This document shows, in pieces, positions 1 to 7,221 of a stretch of 11,399 nucleotides of DNA (position 1 is its first letter; each line of letters starts with the position of its first letter). This DNA comes from Deltaproteobacteria bacterium (GTDB taxonomy: Bacteria > Desulfobacterota > Desulfuromonadia > Desulfuromonadales > Geopsychrobacteraceae). Where the stretch lies: positions 1 through 11,399 of the forward strand of contig JAACTI010000070.1 of NCBI GenBank assembly GCA_009993495.1, written 5' to 3'. A model generated the notes under the pieces. That model searched no databases, had not been told where the DNA came from, and saw only the letters and a program-made list of their open reading frames with translations. The position numbers and the translations under genes are program-made.

Positions 1-1
1 C

Positions 2-745
2 TTCAAATCTTTCGGCTGCGGCACCGCCATTGCCGCCACCGATATGATGGCCGAAATGTGCATTGGCAAAACTGTGGATGACGCCGCGAAAATCACCAAT
101 CTCGATGTGGAACATGCCCTGCGTGACGAGGTCGATAAGGCCGCGGTGCCGCCACAGAAGATGCATTGCAGCGTTATGGCCTACGAAGTGATCAAGCGCG
201 CCACCTCCATCTACCGCAATGTCGACATTTCGACCCTTGATGACGCCAATATTGTTTGCGAGTGTGCCCGCGTCACCCTGCAAACCGTTGAAGATGCCAT
301 TCGCATCAACGACCTGAAAACTGTTGAAGACATCACTGATTACACCAAGGCCGGGGCCTTCTGTAAATCGTGCATCCGCCCCGGCGGTCACGAAAAACGT
401 ACCCATTATCTGGTCGACATTCTGGCACGGGTGCGGGCCGATATCGAGCGCGAGCGCAATCCACAAAAATCGGCGGCCGACGATTTCGCCAAATTGTCCG
501 TCGTCAAACAGATCAAAGCCGTAGAGGCGGCCCTGGATGAATTTGTCCGTCCCGCCCTCGCCCGTGACGGCGGCGGCATTGAGCTTGAGAACATCACCCC
601 CGCCGAAGACGGCAGCGTGCAGGTACACCTGAGTTATCAGGGCTCCTGTAAGGGCTGCGCCGGCAGCGTCGCCGGCACCCTTACCTTTGTCGAGCAGACC
701 CTGCGGAAAGAAGTCAGCGCTAAGATCCGCGGCGTTGTCGTTTAA
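2..745 (+). CDS. nifU: NifU Fe-S cluster scaffold protein, 5' end cut by window edge
   Basis: The protein is a scaffold on which a cysteine desulfurase (NifS/IscS) partner builds [2Fe-2S] or [4Fe-4S] clusters for transfer to cytosolic apoproteins. The open frame runs in from base 2, so the ATG at 44 is internal. Visible residue numbers count from base 2. Residues 1-60 are the end of the IscU-like domain, with GCGTAIA (cluster Cys 6) and HCSVMA (Cys 56). Residues 83-130 are the ferredoxin-like central domain, with CEC (Cys 86/88) and CKSC (Cys 121/124). Residues 160-247 are the Nfu domain, with the GSCKGCAGS cluster motif (Cys 216/219). This three-domain order separates NifU from plain IscU. 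Only the first part of the IscU domain is missing. No nif structural genes are visible, so a general Fe-S role is as likely as one dedicated to nitrogenase. It converges on the - strand gene cluster. Confidence 0.93.
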   Translation, partial: FKSFGCGTAIAATDMMAEMCIGKTVDDAAKITNLDVEHALRDEVDKAAVPPQKMHCSVMAYEVIKRATSIYRNVDISTLDDANIVCECARVTLQTVEDAIRINDLKTVEDITDYTKAGAFCKSCIRPGGHEKRTHYLVDILARVRADIERERNPQKSAADDFAKLSVVKQIKAVEAALDEFVRPALARDGGGIELENITPAEDGSVQVHLSYQGSCKGCAGSVAGTLTFVEQTLRKEVSAKIRGVVV

Positions 746-750
746 CCTTC

Positions 751-789
751 AAGGGCCGGGGAGGGGGAATTTCACCCGACCCGGCCCTT
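751..789 (+). terminator. GC-rich stem-loop after nifU
   Basis: AAGGGCCGGG (751-760) pairs perfectly with CCCGGCCCTT (780-789) around a 19-nt loop, starting 5 nt after the nifU stop. Position and stem strength suggest transcription termination or 3'-end protection. No U-tract follows the stem (GTGCCTGCC), so it is not a textbook intrinsic terminator. Confidence 0.6.
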
Positions 790-844
790 GTGCCTGCCGC
801 TGATCATCAATCCTGGTTCAAAAAAGGCTCATGAAATCCTGGCT

Positions 845-1011
845 CTAGTACCCTGTAACGCATAGGATCTCGTAAGATTGCGCAGGGATTTTTCGTGTCA
901 GTAAGGCATGATGATCGCTGCCTAGCCATAGCTAAACAGCGATTATCATAACGCAGCTGACGCGGATAATAACCAGCAAGATGCGAAAGATTATGTGTTA
1001 TAGGGTACTAG
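845..1011. mobile_element. 167-bp palindromic MITE-like element with CTAG ends
   Basis: The left end CTAGTACCCT (845-854) is the exact inverse of AGGGTACTAG (1002-1011). Over the outer 20 bp (845-864 against 992-1011), 18 positions are Watson-Crick paired and the other two would be G-U in + strand RNA. The symmetry continues inward with mismatches and a small shift to an apex at 914-943, where ATCGCTG (914-920) pairs with CAGCGAT (937-943), and TAGC (923-926) with GCTA (931-934) around loop CATA. The centre of the apex coincides with the centre of the element. It encodes nothing convincing. Terminal inverted repeats, small size and lack of coding fit a miniature inverted-repeat transposable element. 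If CTAG is a 4-bp target duplication, the mobile core is 849-1007, beginning TACCCT; IS5- or IS701-type YTAR targets are one known source of such sites (inference). No transposase is in the window. It lies between convergent genes and could act as a two-way terminator when transcribed. Confidence 0.72.
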
Positions 1012-1184
1012 GCGGGGATCCAGTAACAACGCTTGGGCGAAACAATTTTTTCGGCTTTTTTCAGTTGCACCATCGCCTTGTCGACCTCTTTCCGTTCAAG
1101 ACCGCCCAGTTCAGCGATTTTTCCGGCGTTGAGGGGCTGGCCTGCGGCATGCATAACTTCGAGAACTTTTTCAGTAAGATCCAT
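1008..1184 (-). CDS. Small winged-helix/HTH protein, 58 aa
   Basis: This short basic protein begins MDLTEKVLEVM. Its helix-turn-helix pattern is LNAGKIAELGGLERKEVDKAMVQLKKAEKI (about residues 18-47, quoted in two pieces: LNAGKIAELGG and LERKEVDKAMVQLKKAEKI), followed by a wing-like end SPKRCYWIPA. I recall similar stand-alone small winged-helix proteins with a C-terminal SPKRCYY signature in Desulfobacterota; their function is not known to me. The ATG at 1184 is chosen because AAGGAG (1199-1194) lies 9 nt upstream; the in-frame ATG at 1193 directly abuts that site and is too close. It begins 58 nt after the jetD stop, on the same strand. The TAG stop (1010-1008) lies inside the right terminal repeat of the palindromic element. 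A DNA-binding regulator or nucleoid-associated role is an inference. Confidence 0.75.
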   Translation of the reverse strand: MDLTEKVLEVMHAAGQPLNAGKIAELGGLERKEVDKAMVQLKKAEKIVSPKRCYWIPA

Positions 1185-1206
1185 GATTCCCATCTCCTTT
1201 TTTGGC

Positions 1207-1236
1207 GTTATTCGTGTTTGTCGCACAGATTGACAA
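1207..1236 (-). promoter_or_regulatory. Candidate sigma70-type promoter for the small HTH gene
   Basis: On the - strand, TTGTCA (1236-1231, 5 of 6 to the -35 consensus) is followed after 18 nt by AATAAC (1212-1207, 4 of 6 to the -10 consensus). A start about 7 nt downstream would give a roughly 15-nt leader carrying AAGGAG before the ATG at 1184. It sits just after the jetD stop, which suggests that the small gene can be transcribed apart from the jet genes. The match is suggestive only. Confidence 0.33.
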
Positions 1237-1242
1237 CGGAGC

Positions 1243-2472
1243 TCAGTAAAACAACTCCTCCTGCTCGCCCTTGATACCCTGGGCTTCAATTGCCGCGGCC
1301 AGAGAAGCCAATTCAGGCGACAACGGCTGATTGCGTAAGCCCTGTAACAAAAGCCTGTCCCTGGCGCTGATCGGCAAGCCGTGTTTCAATTTTTTCAATT
1401 CTTCCGCCCCCATTTTCCAGGGCGACCAGCTGCACGTATTCTGTTGCCACAGGCGGCCAAGGGTCAAGGCTATCTGAATCCCGGCAGGATCGGGATCACA
1501 AGAAATTTTCGCCGGTGCGGGGCAAAGGGCTATCAACCTGGCGACCGCAGTTTGCCACCACAGAGGTGGATGGCCGGGCACCCAAAGAACCGCCTCGTGA
1601 GGTTTTGCTTGGCGGGCAACCTTTTCAAAGCAGGTTTGATTTTCAATGATGAGCCAGTGTTTGGGGCGGGCGGAAACCGATTGCAGCGCGGCCAGGGTGG
1701 CGGGAGTCAAAGCAATAAAGTCGGGAAGGACGCCGAGGTCGAGCTGCCCTGTGGCAAAACACAGCCGGAAGGAAGCGCGCAAACACAGGGTGGCCGTATG
1801 GCGGCCAATTTTCCACTCTTCGAGATCAAGCGCGTCACTTAACCAGCGCCATTCACTGTCGCTGATGGCCTTGGTGCTGCCGCGGGCAAACTGAGAAAAG
1901 TCGCGGCGACTGCCAAAATGTTCGTGCTCTTGCCAGGCCTCCAGCGCCAGCAGCAGTTCATGCCGTTTGAGCGCCCGTTCCGGCGGCATTGCGGCTAGAT
2001 CCTGACGCAAGTCTTCAAGCTGTGAGTCGCCAAATTGCGACCTATTGAGTTTTTGATGCTGCGCCGCCAGTTTTTCGCGGTTTTTCAGCCCAAGCCGTTC
2101 GCGAAGGGGCTCAAGCGCGAGAAACTCGACCTGGGTGGCTTCCCACCGGCCCCGATTACGGCGCTCTTCAATTTGAATCCAGCCAGTTTCCATCAGGGCC
2201 TGCAGCAACTCGTTGGCCTCGTTGACGCGATTTGAACCGGCAATTTTTAGCAGCGCACTCCAGCGTCTACTCGCAGAGGTGCCCTTCAGCCACTGTTTAA
2301 GCAGATGTTTGCGCGTGGTCGACCACAGTTGCAGCGGTTGTTCCTGCGGCACAAAAGCTCGGCGTCTGCGCTTGCCGCGCAAAGTGCTTTTTGCCCCGAC
2401 ATTCAGCCGTTGCGTGCAGATTCCAGCTTTGTCGGGTGCAGACCACTCTGAGGGCGGTGTGCTAGCTGACAT
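1243..2472 (-). CDS. jetD: JetD-like Toprim nuclease subunit of a Wadjet/MksG system
   Basis: This is the probable DNA-cleaving subunit of the SMC complex encoded just upstream. In the known family, JetD/MksG carries a topoisomerase VI/Toprim-like domain (DUF2220) that cuts plasmid DNA trapped by JetABC. Numbering from the chosen start, the 409-residue protein has a basic patch GKRRRR (33-38), a helical N-terminal region ending in a winged-helix-like LMETGWIQIEERRNRGRW (93-110), and a C-terminal Toprim-type core. The core shows LIIENQTCFE (E277) after a beta strand and SCDPDPAGIQIA (D326, D328), the glutamate and DxD expected for metal binding. The ATG at 2472 is preferred because GAGGGTGA precedes it by 2 nt; it overlaps the jetC end by 11 nt. 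An in-frame ATG at 2505 lies deeper within jetC and lacks such a site. I do not recognise the DUF3322 domain of type I JetD. Confidence 0.85.
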   Translation of the reverse strand: MSASTPPSEWSAPDKAGICTQRLNVGAKSTLRGKRRRRAFVPQEQPLQLWSTTRKHLLKQWLKGTSASRRWSALLKIAGSNRVNEANELLQALMETGWIQIEERRNRGRWEATQVEFLALEPLRERLGLKNREKLAAQHQKLNRSQFGDSQLEDLRQDLAAMPPERALKRHELLLALEAWQEHEHFGSRRDFSQFARGSTKAISDSEWRWLSDALDLEEWKIGRHTATLCLRASFRLCFATGQLDLGVLPDFIALTPATLAALQSVSARPKHWLIIENQTCFEKVARQAKPHEAVLWVPGHPPLWWQTAVARLIALCPAPAKISCDPDPAGIQIALTLGRLWQQNTCSWSPWKMGAEELKKLKHGLPISARDRLLLQGLRNQPLSPELASLAAAIEAQGIKGEQEELFY

Positions 2473-5260
2473 TGTCACCCTCTGTCTGGCGGCGGATGAA
2501 CGCAATCGGCGGGGCCCAGAGTTCGGGATGCCGACGTTTCTGCGTGACCAGGCTCAAATCACTTGGTTTAAAAACGTTGGTATTCTGTGTATTTGGTGTT
2601 GTCAAAACATATTGAGCACCGCTTTCGAGCAGAAAGTTGCTGACGCGGTCGATATTGAGAATATCAAGGTGAGCGAAGGGTTCATCAACAAAAACAAAAC
2701 CGCCGCTCTCTTCTTTTTCCATCAACAGCCCAATCAGTAAGATCAGCGACTTCATAACCTGCTGCCCACCGCTGGCCTCGTCGGCGCTCTTCTGATCGAA
2801 ACTGAAGGACACGGCCAACCCGGCCTTGGTCAAGCTGAGATCATCATTATCGAGATAAGGCGGTGTAATGGTAATATCGACTTCGGCTAACTTCCCCAGT
2901 TTGCGGATATTGGCCGAATAGAGACGCACCGTGCCTTTAAGCACGTTAATGTACTGCTCACGCGCATTGTTGGTTGCAATAAGATACTGGCGATAATGAA
3001 AGCGCCGGGTCTTGATGCTTTCTTCTTTAAGGTGATAATCCTGCTCCATTTTGGTGTAAATGGTTTCGAGGCTTTCATCGGTTTCCCACTCACCGGCATC
3101 GAGATCCTGACCAATCAACTCAATCTGCCGCCGCACGCTGACGGCCTTACCGTACTTTTCGATAATATTCTCCAGCGCCTTGGCATTGCGCCACGCCCGG
3201 GGCAGTTTGCGGCCCATGACTCGATAGTGACGCAGACGCTGTTTCTGACTTGCCCGATGGTCAGCCAATTCGGCCTGTTCCCTATCGAGATAACCCTGTT
3301 CGATGTGTATCTGGCTGTTCAAGCCACTGATTTCGGCGCGCAGATCGCTGATCTGACCCGACAGCAGACGCTGCTCGCTCTGCAAGTCTGACAGCGCGTC
3401 GGTCTGGCGCGCCAAGTCGGACTGCACCTGCGGCCATTGGTTGGCGGCCCGCGCGAAGCTGCCGGCCTCGGCGGCTAATTGGCTATCGGCGTCAACTCCT
3501 TCGAGCAGATTTTCGATCTGCGTGCGGCGTTGTTCGTAGGCTTCAAGTTCGTGCTGAAGCTTTAGCAGCAACTGCTGCTGTTCCTTAAGCGCAAGCGTCA
3601 GGGACTGTATCCGCGCCAGCTGGGCCGCTGCGCCGAATTGAAAATCTTTCTGTTCGACCCCGATATAGCGTCCGCCGCGATGCTCGCGATGGTAGCCCTC
3701 CAGAGTCACCCAATCCTGACCACTGGGCAGATGCTGTGCGGCTGCCACATCGGTCACCCTTTGAACGCGATCAAGCAGGCGTGGTAGCCAGCTCGGTGGC
3801 AGCTGCTTGAATTCAACCACCTCCAACAGTGAACCGGGGGAGCCTTTGCCGCTGCTGCTGCGCTCGGGAACTACGAAATTGCAATAGCGATGCGCAGTGC
3901 CCAGGGCCCAGGCGCGCTGCCGATCGTTGGGATCTTCGAGCAGAACTACATGCGCAAACGAGCGCAACACCCCTTCGATAGCGGTCTGCCAGAGCGGGTC
4001 GAGCACTTCAACAATTTCGGTCAACAAGCAGTGCCCGATCTGCGCTTCGTTGAGGGCCTGGCGAAAAGTTTCGACAAAGCTCGGCAGCGCCCGGTGGCCG
4101 GCTCGTTCAGCGCGCAGGGCACTCTTTAAGTTGTCGATTTTAGCGCAGGCATCGTCCCGGTCATTTTCCCTGCGCCCGATGCTACGCAGCAATTCGGCAC
4201 GCTCCTGCGTCAACGGAACTTCATCGACCCCCTGCTGTTTTTGCGCCACCAAAGCTTCCAGCTCTTGCTTGCGTTGAAGCGTGGCTTCAAGCTGCCAAGC
4301 CCTTTTTTTCAGGGCCTCAAAATCGGGTTTCAGTTCGCTGATTTTCTCGTCACTTGCGTTCTTTTGTCCCTGCAGTTTTAGCAAGCGTTCCGTTAAAACC
4401 TGCGTGTCACGCCGCTTAACCGCAAGCTGCTGTTGTTTTTCGCCCAACAAATGTTCTTGTTTGATAAATTGCTTGCGCCCGGCACAAATTTGTTCGCGCA
4501 GCTCCGCCAGTTCGGCACGCGGTAAAATTTCACATTCAAGATGATCACGTTCCTGCTTGCGATTCTGCCATTCACGCAGATTATTCACGCGCCCGCGCAT
4601 ATCATTAAGCCGAATGCCGAGGGAACCGAGGTCGTCCTCCAGGCTGTCGAGTTCCTGCTTGGTTTCGTTGAGCTCATGTTTCGCCTGGCGATAGTTGTCG
4701 AGCACTTCGCCGTCGCCAAAGGAATCAAACACCAGATCAAGCAATTGTTTGGGCGAATAGTCACAAAGCTTGTCGGTTGCGCCCTGCTCAAGAGCCAGCA
4801 CCCGCCGGATGGCCGGTGTCACCCCGGCGTTAGCGAGGCGCGTCTGATAATCGCGTACGCCGAGGAGCTCTGCCCCCTCTTCGTTTAATACCTCGATGGG
4901 AACATTGCCATCGGCGACCATGTACTGCCGTTTCCAGTCGCCTCCCTTTTTCTGAATGCGGCAGGCCAGAGTTATTTCTGCGCTCAGGGAAGGGAAAAAC
5001 GGCAGACGGCCTGAATCAGACCGTTCATTACTGACCACGGCCCGCAGCCAGGAGAAGGGTTTAGCGTTACGCCGCACATAGCGTTTATAATCGCGGCCAG
5101 AGGAACATTCCACCCCCAGCAGGGTACGCAAAGCATCAAGCAGAGTGGTCTTACCCGAACCATTTGGTCCGACAATAGTAACGACATCGGCGTCAAATGG
5201 CAGCGTGAAGCGCTCCCAGAAATCCCAATGAACCAGCTCCAGAGAGCGAAATTTAAACAT
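2462..5260 (-). CDS. jetC: JetC-like SMC/MukB-family ATPase of a Wadjet/MksB system
   Basis: This is a structural-maintenance-of-chromosomes motor. Family members dimerise, bind DNA with the JetA kleisin and JetB, and extrude DNA loops using ATP. The 932-residue protein has Walker A GPNGSGKTT (31-39) in an N-terminal ATPase lobe. A long heptad-rich coiled coil (about 205-430) leads to a globular hinge (about 440-575, including HCLLTEIVEVL and AHVVLLEDPNDRQRAWAL), then a returning coil (about 585-790). The C-terminal lobe carries ABC signature SGGQQ (830-834), Walker B FVFVDEP (D859, E860), D-loop AHLD, and a switch region LTTPNTQN with TTP at 887-889 where many ABC ATPases have histidine. The ATG at 5260 follows GGAGG by 6 nt and overlaps the jetB end by 8 nt; the longer open frame to 5395 reads through jetB and lacks family character. 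At 932 residues it is shorter than MukB (about 1,480) or typical type I JetC (about 1,100). SbcC/RecN-like repair is less likely given the neighbours. Confidence 0.9.
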   Translation of the reverse strand: MFKFRSLELVHWDFWERFTLPFDADVVTIVGPNGSGKTTLLDALRTLLGVECSSGRDYKRYVRRNAKPFSWLRAVVSNERSDSGRLPFFPSLSAEITLACRIQKKGGDWKRQYMVADGNVPIEVLNEEGAELLGVRDYQTRLANAGVTPAIRRVLALEQGATDKLCDYSPKQLLDLVFDSFGDGEVLDNYRQAKHELNETKQELDSLEDDLGSLGIRLNDMRGRVNNLREWQNRKQERDHLECEILPRAELAELREQICAGRKQFIKQEHLLGEKQQQLAVKRRDTQVLTERLLKLQGQKNASDEKISELKPDFEALKKRAWQLEATLQRKQELEALVAQKQQGVDEVPLTQERAELLRSIGRRENDRDDACAKIDNLKSALRAERAGHRALPSFVETFRQALNEAQIGHCLLTEIVEVLDPLWQTAIEGVLRSFAHVVLLEDPNDRQRAWALGTAHRYCNFVVPERSSSGKGSPGSLLEVVEFKQLPPSWLPRLLDRVQRVTDVAAAQHLPSGQDWVTLEGYHREHRGGRYIGVEQKDFQFGAAAQLARIQSLTLALKEQQQLLLKLQHELEAYEQRRTQIENLLEGVDADSQLAAEAGSFARAANQWPQVQSDLARQTDALSDLQSEQRLLSGQISDLRAEISGLNSQIHIEQGYLDREQAELADHRASQKQRLRHYRVMGRKLPRAWRNAKALENIIEKYGKAVSVRRQIELIGQDLDAGEWETDESLETIYTKMEQDYHLKEESIKTRRFHYRQYLIATNNAREQYINVLKGTVRLYSANIRKLGKLAEVDITITPPYLDNDDLSLTKAGLAVSFSFDQKSADEASGGQQVMKSLILLIGLLMEKEESGGFVFVDEPFAHLDILNIDRVSNFLLESGAQYVLTTPNTQNTNVFKPSDLSLVTQKRRHPELWAPPIAFIRRQTEGDNVS

Positions 5261-5939
5261 TTCCGTCCTCCAGCTCAACATCTTCAGGTGTATCACCCGC
5301 CGCAAGGGTTTCCTGCAGATTCCGACCCAGCAGCTCATGCAGCGCGCCGTCGAGAATGCGCTCGGCCAGCTGGTTGTAATCCAGAACCAGATCAAGCAAT
5401 GGCCCTTCGTGGATCATTTCGCGTTGGCGCAGGATGAAACCTTGCCGTGCCAGGAGGCTTAAATTCCCGTCGATACGGGTTTTCTTGCCGAGCAGGTCAC
5501 CAAAATCGGCAATCAGCGCAGTTCGGCTGAGGGGGGCGGAAACTTCCTTCCCTTTGGCGAGGGGCTTGTCACTGTTGAACATCTCGGCCTGGTCTTCATT
5601 CACTACTTTACGCTCAAGCTGGCGCTGGCGTTTCGGCAGAATGATCAATGCCCAGATCACCATCAACAGCGCCACACAGTCGCGCCCCATGCCACTGGTG
5701 TTGGAGATCCAGGCATCGCCACCCCCCATGATTGGCTGTTCCATCTCCCGTTCAAGGACTAAACAGACATGTTCACAATAGGGATTTTCGAGAAAGTTGA
5801 GGCCACAGGCTTTCAGTCGCAGTTCCAGCTCCTGCCGAAAAGCTTCGTCGGTCAGGGCACGCGAGACCAGGGGTTCGTCGCGCCGCAGGGCCTGTTGTGC
5901 CATCAATTTGGCAATCAAAGTCCGAACTTCAATCTCCAC
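5253..5939 (-). CDS. jetB: JetB-like (MukE/MksE-type) subunit
   Basis: The likely role is the MukE-like accessory subunit that binds the kleisin and DNA within the SMC complex. The assignment rests largely on position between the kleisin and SMC genes, on size (228 residues) and on a mixed alpha/beta pattern that fits tandem winged helices. Visible elements include a helical N-terminus (EIEVRTLIAKLMAQQALRR), a conserved-looking FLENPYCEHVCLVLE, a hydrophobic helix VALLMVIWALIIL and a second wing-like segment DGNLSLLARQGFILRQ near residues 160-175. I infer the GTG at 5939 as the start: AGGAGG lies 6 nt upstream, whereas the ATG at 5954 would place that site inside the gene. With this start it overlaps the jetA stop by 11 nt. 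Sequence recognition is weak by eye, so MukE-like is the claim and the exact family is open. Confidence 0.78.
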   Translation of the reverse strand: MEIEVRTLIAKLMAQQALRRDEPLVSRALTDEAFRQELELRLKACGLNFLENPYCEHVCLVLEREMEQPIMGGGDAWISNTSGMGRDCVALLMVIWALIILPKRQRQLERKVVNEDQAEMFNSDKPLAKGKEVSAPLSRTALIADFGDLLGKKTRIDGNLSLLARQGFILRQREMIHEGPLLDLVLDYNQLAERILDGALHELLGRNLQETLAAGDTPEDVELEDGNV

Positions 5940-7221
5940 CACTCGCCTCCTCATGCTGCGCCAGGCGAGATAACCACCCTTCGCTCATGTCTTTAATCCC
6001 CCGTTCTGCCACCAGAACTCGCCCTTCGGTGACGCGTAATTTGAATGGACTGCGCATAAATTCGGCAATCGACCCGGCTGATTTGGTCGATTTTTCATCT
6101 CCAAGCATGGCAACCATCGACAACCGATAGCAGGCCTGCTCGAAGGACTCTGCCGGGATAACCTGAGACAGAGGCGCTTCAGTGACAATTTCTTCGAGGC
6201 GTTGTTGAAGCTCTTGCAGTGCCAAATCGTTTTCCCTCGCGACCAGATGCTCAACCGGTGGCGCGCTCAGCTCACCCGGCAAGGCGGTTTCTGCGGCCGC
6301 ATCGCGCACCCGCTCAACCAGTTCGTACTCTGCCACATCGAGACAGATGTCGCCTAAAACAAAACCTTTTTTCAAAGGGATACGAAAACTTTTGTCCAGC
6401 AATTCCGCAAGGCCTGCGGCAGACTTCGAGCGCAGCCAGCTGTTGATATCGGTCGAAGAAAGTCCGCTGGCCCCCAAATGAACCTTCTGGCGTTCCATTT
6501 GCCCCAAAGTGCGTTGAAACACCGATGACATGCGCAGCATACGGCTTTGCACCTGACCGATTTTCTGTGCCACCCGGTGCGTCGCCAGATCGATATTCAC
6601 GGTATCGGCAGTAATTAATTTAATAATTTCCGTGCCTTTTTCAACCCAGGCAATGACTGAATTAAGCTTCTTTTCGGCCTTTTCGATTCTGCTGACGGAG
6701 CCGGAGACCACCGCCGTGTTAAATTCTTGTTGCAGCTCGTTCAGGCGCGAAAGCAGATGCTGTAAATCCTCTTCTGAAATTCTGCCGACCGCCTGTCCGG
6801 CGGCTAACTGGGAGCTGATATAACCGATTTCACCGCCATCGTCACTCCTGAACTTGATGAGGGTTGAAAGGGCTGAAAGGGCCATTCGTCCATCGGAACT
6901 GATCTGATAATAAGACGTTTCGGCATCCCAGACTAACAAACCCTTGGTGCGCAAGCGGTGCATGACCGTATTGAGCTTGGTTTCATCGAGATAGGCAAAA
7001 TGGCTTTTCAGCTGCTGCGGGCTCCAGTGAGGGGCATCACCCCGCGCACCAATCTCGCGCAGCACCAGCAGGCGGATCAGTACCTCTTCATCGCCGCCAT
7101 GAAACAGCGCAATAAAGGCCGCCAAGGACGCACGCGCTTGCAGCAGGGGGAAGAGCGCCGGCAGATCCTCGGGCAAGACGCCGGGGCGAAAAAAATTTTC
7201 CGTGAGTAAATCAAAATCCAT
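5929..7221 (-). CDS. jetA: JetA-like (MukF/MksF-type) kleisin subunit
   Basis: The predicted kleisin bridges the two ATPase heads of JetC and recruits JetB. It has 430 residues, close to MukF/MksF size. An N-terminal winged helix is visible at about 65-118 (WSPQQLKSHFAYLDE, then LNTVMHRLRTKGLLVW and a wing with SYYQISSDGRMAL). A long helical middle part follows (about 145-245, EEDLQHLLSRLNELQQEF onward), typical of the MukF dimer/helical region. After a less ordered linker (about 300-350) comes a C-terminal winged-helix-like block (about 358-430). It does not look like the type I JetA family (DUF3375) as I know it, so the subtype is unresolved. The ATG at 7221 has AGGA 6 nt upstream. It begins 38 nt after rnd and overlaps jetB. 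The call relies on fold pattern plus the gene order kleisin-MukE-SMC-Toprim. Confidence 0.78.
   Translation of the reverse strand: MDFDLLTENFFRPGVLPEDLPALFPLLQARASLAAFIALFHGGDEEVLIRLLVLREIGARGDAPHWSPQQLKSHFAYLDETKLNTVMHRLRTKGLLVWDAETSYYQISSDGRMALSALSTLIKFRSDDGGEIGYISSQLAAGQAVGRISEEDLQHLLSRLNELQQEFNTAVVSGSVSRIEKAEKKLNSVIAWVEKGTEIIKLITADTVNIDLATHRVAQKIGQVQSRMLRMSSVFQRTLGQMERQKVHLGASGLSSTDINSWLRSKSAAGLAELLDKSFRIPLKKGFVLGDICLDVAEYELVERVRDAAAETALPGELSAPPVEHLVARENDLALQELQQRLEEIVTEAPLSQVIPAESFEQACYRLSMVAMLGDEKSTKSAGSIAEFMRSPFKLRVTEGRVLVAERGIKDMSEGWLSRLAQHEEASGGD

Noticed and set aside
845..1011. The palindrome considered as a riboswitch, small RNA or tRNA-like gene
   Set aside because: The end-to-end symmetry with exact terminal inverted repeats and CTAG borders fits a transposable element better; no tRNA-type arms or known ligand-binding core are visible.
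981..1274. 97-codon + strand frame opposite the small HTH gene
   Set aside because: It starts inside the palindromic element and runs antisense to the HTH gene, which has the better ribosome site and a recognisable fold pattern.
5261..5395. 45-codon N-terminal extension of jetC
   Set aside because: It lies wholly within jetB coding sequence and reads as low-quality residues (many Trp/Cys/Met); the start at 5260 has GGAGG at proper spacing and begins directly with the SMC N-terminal strand.
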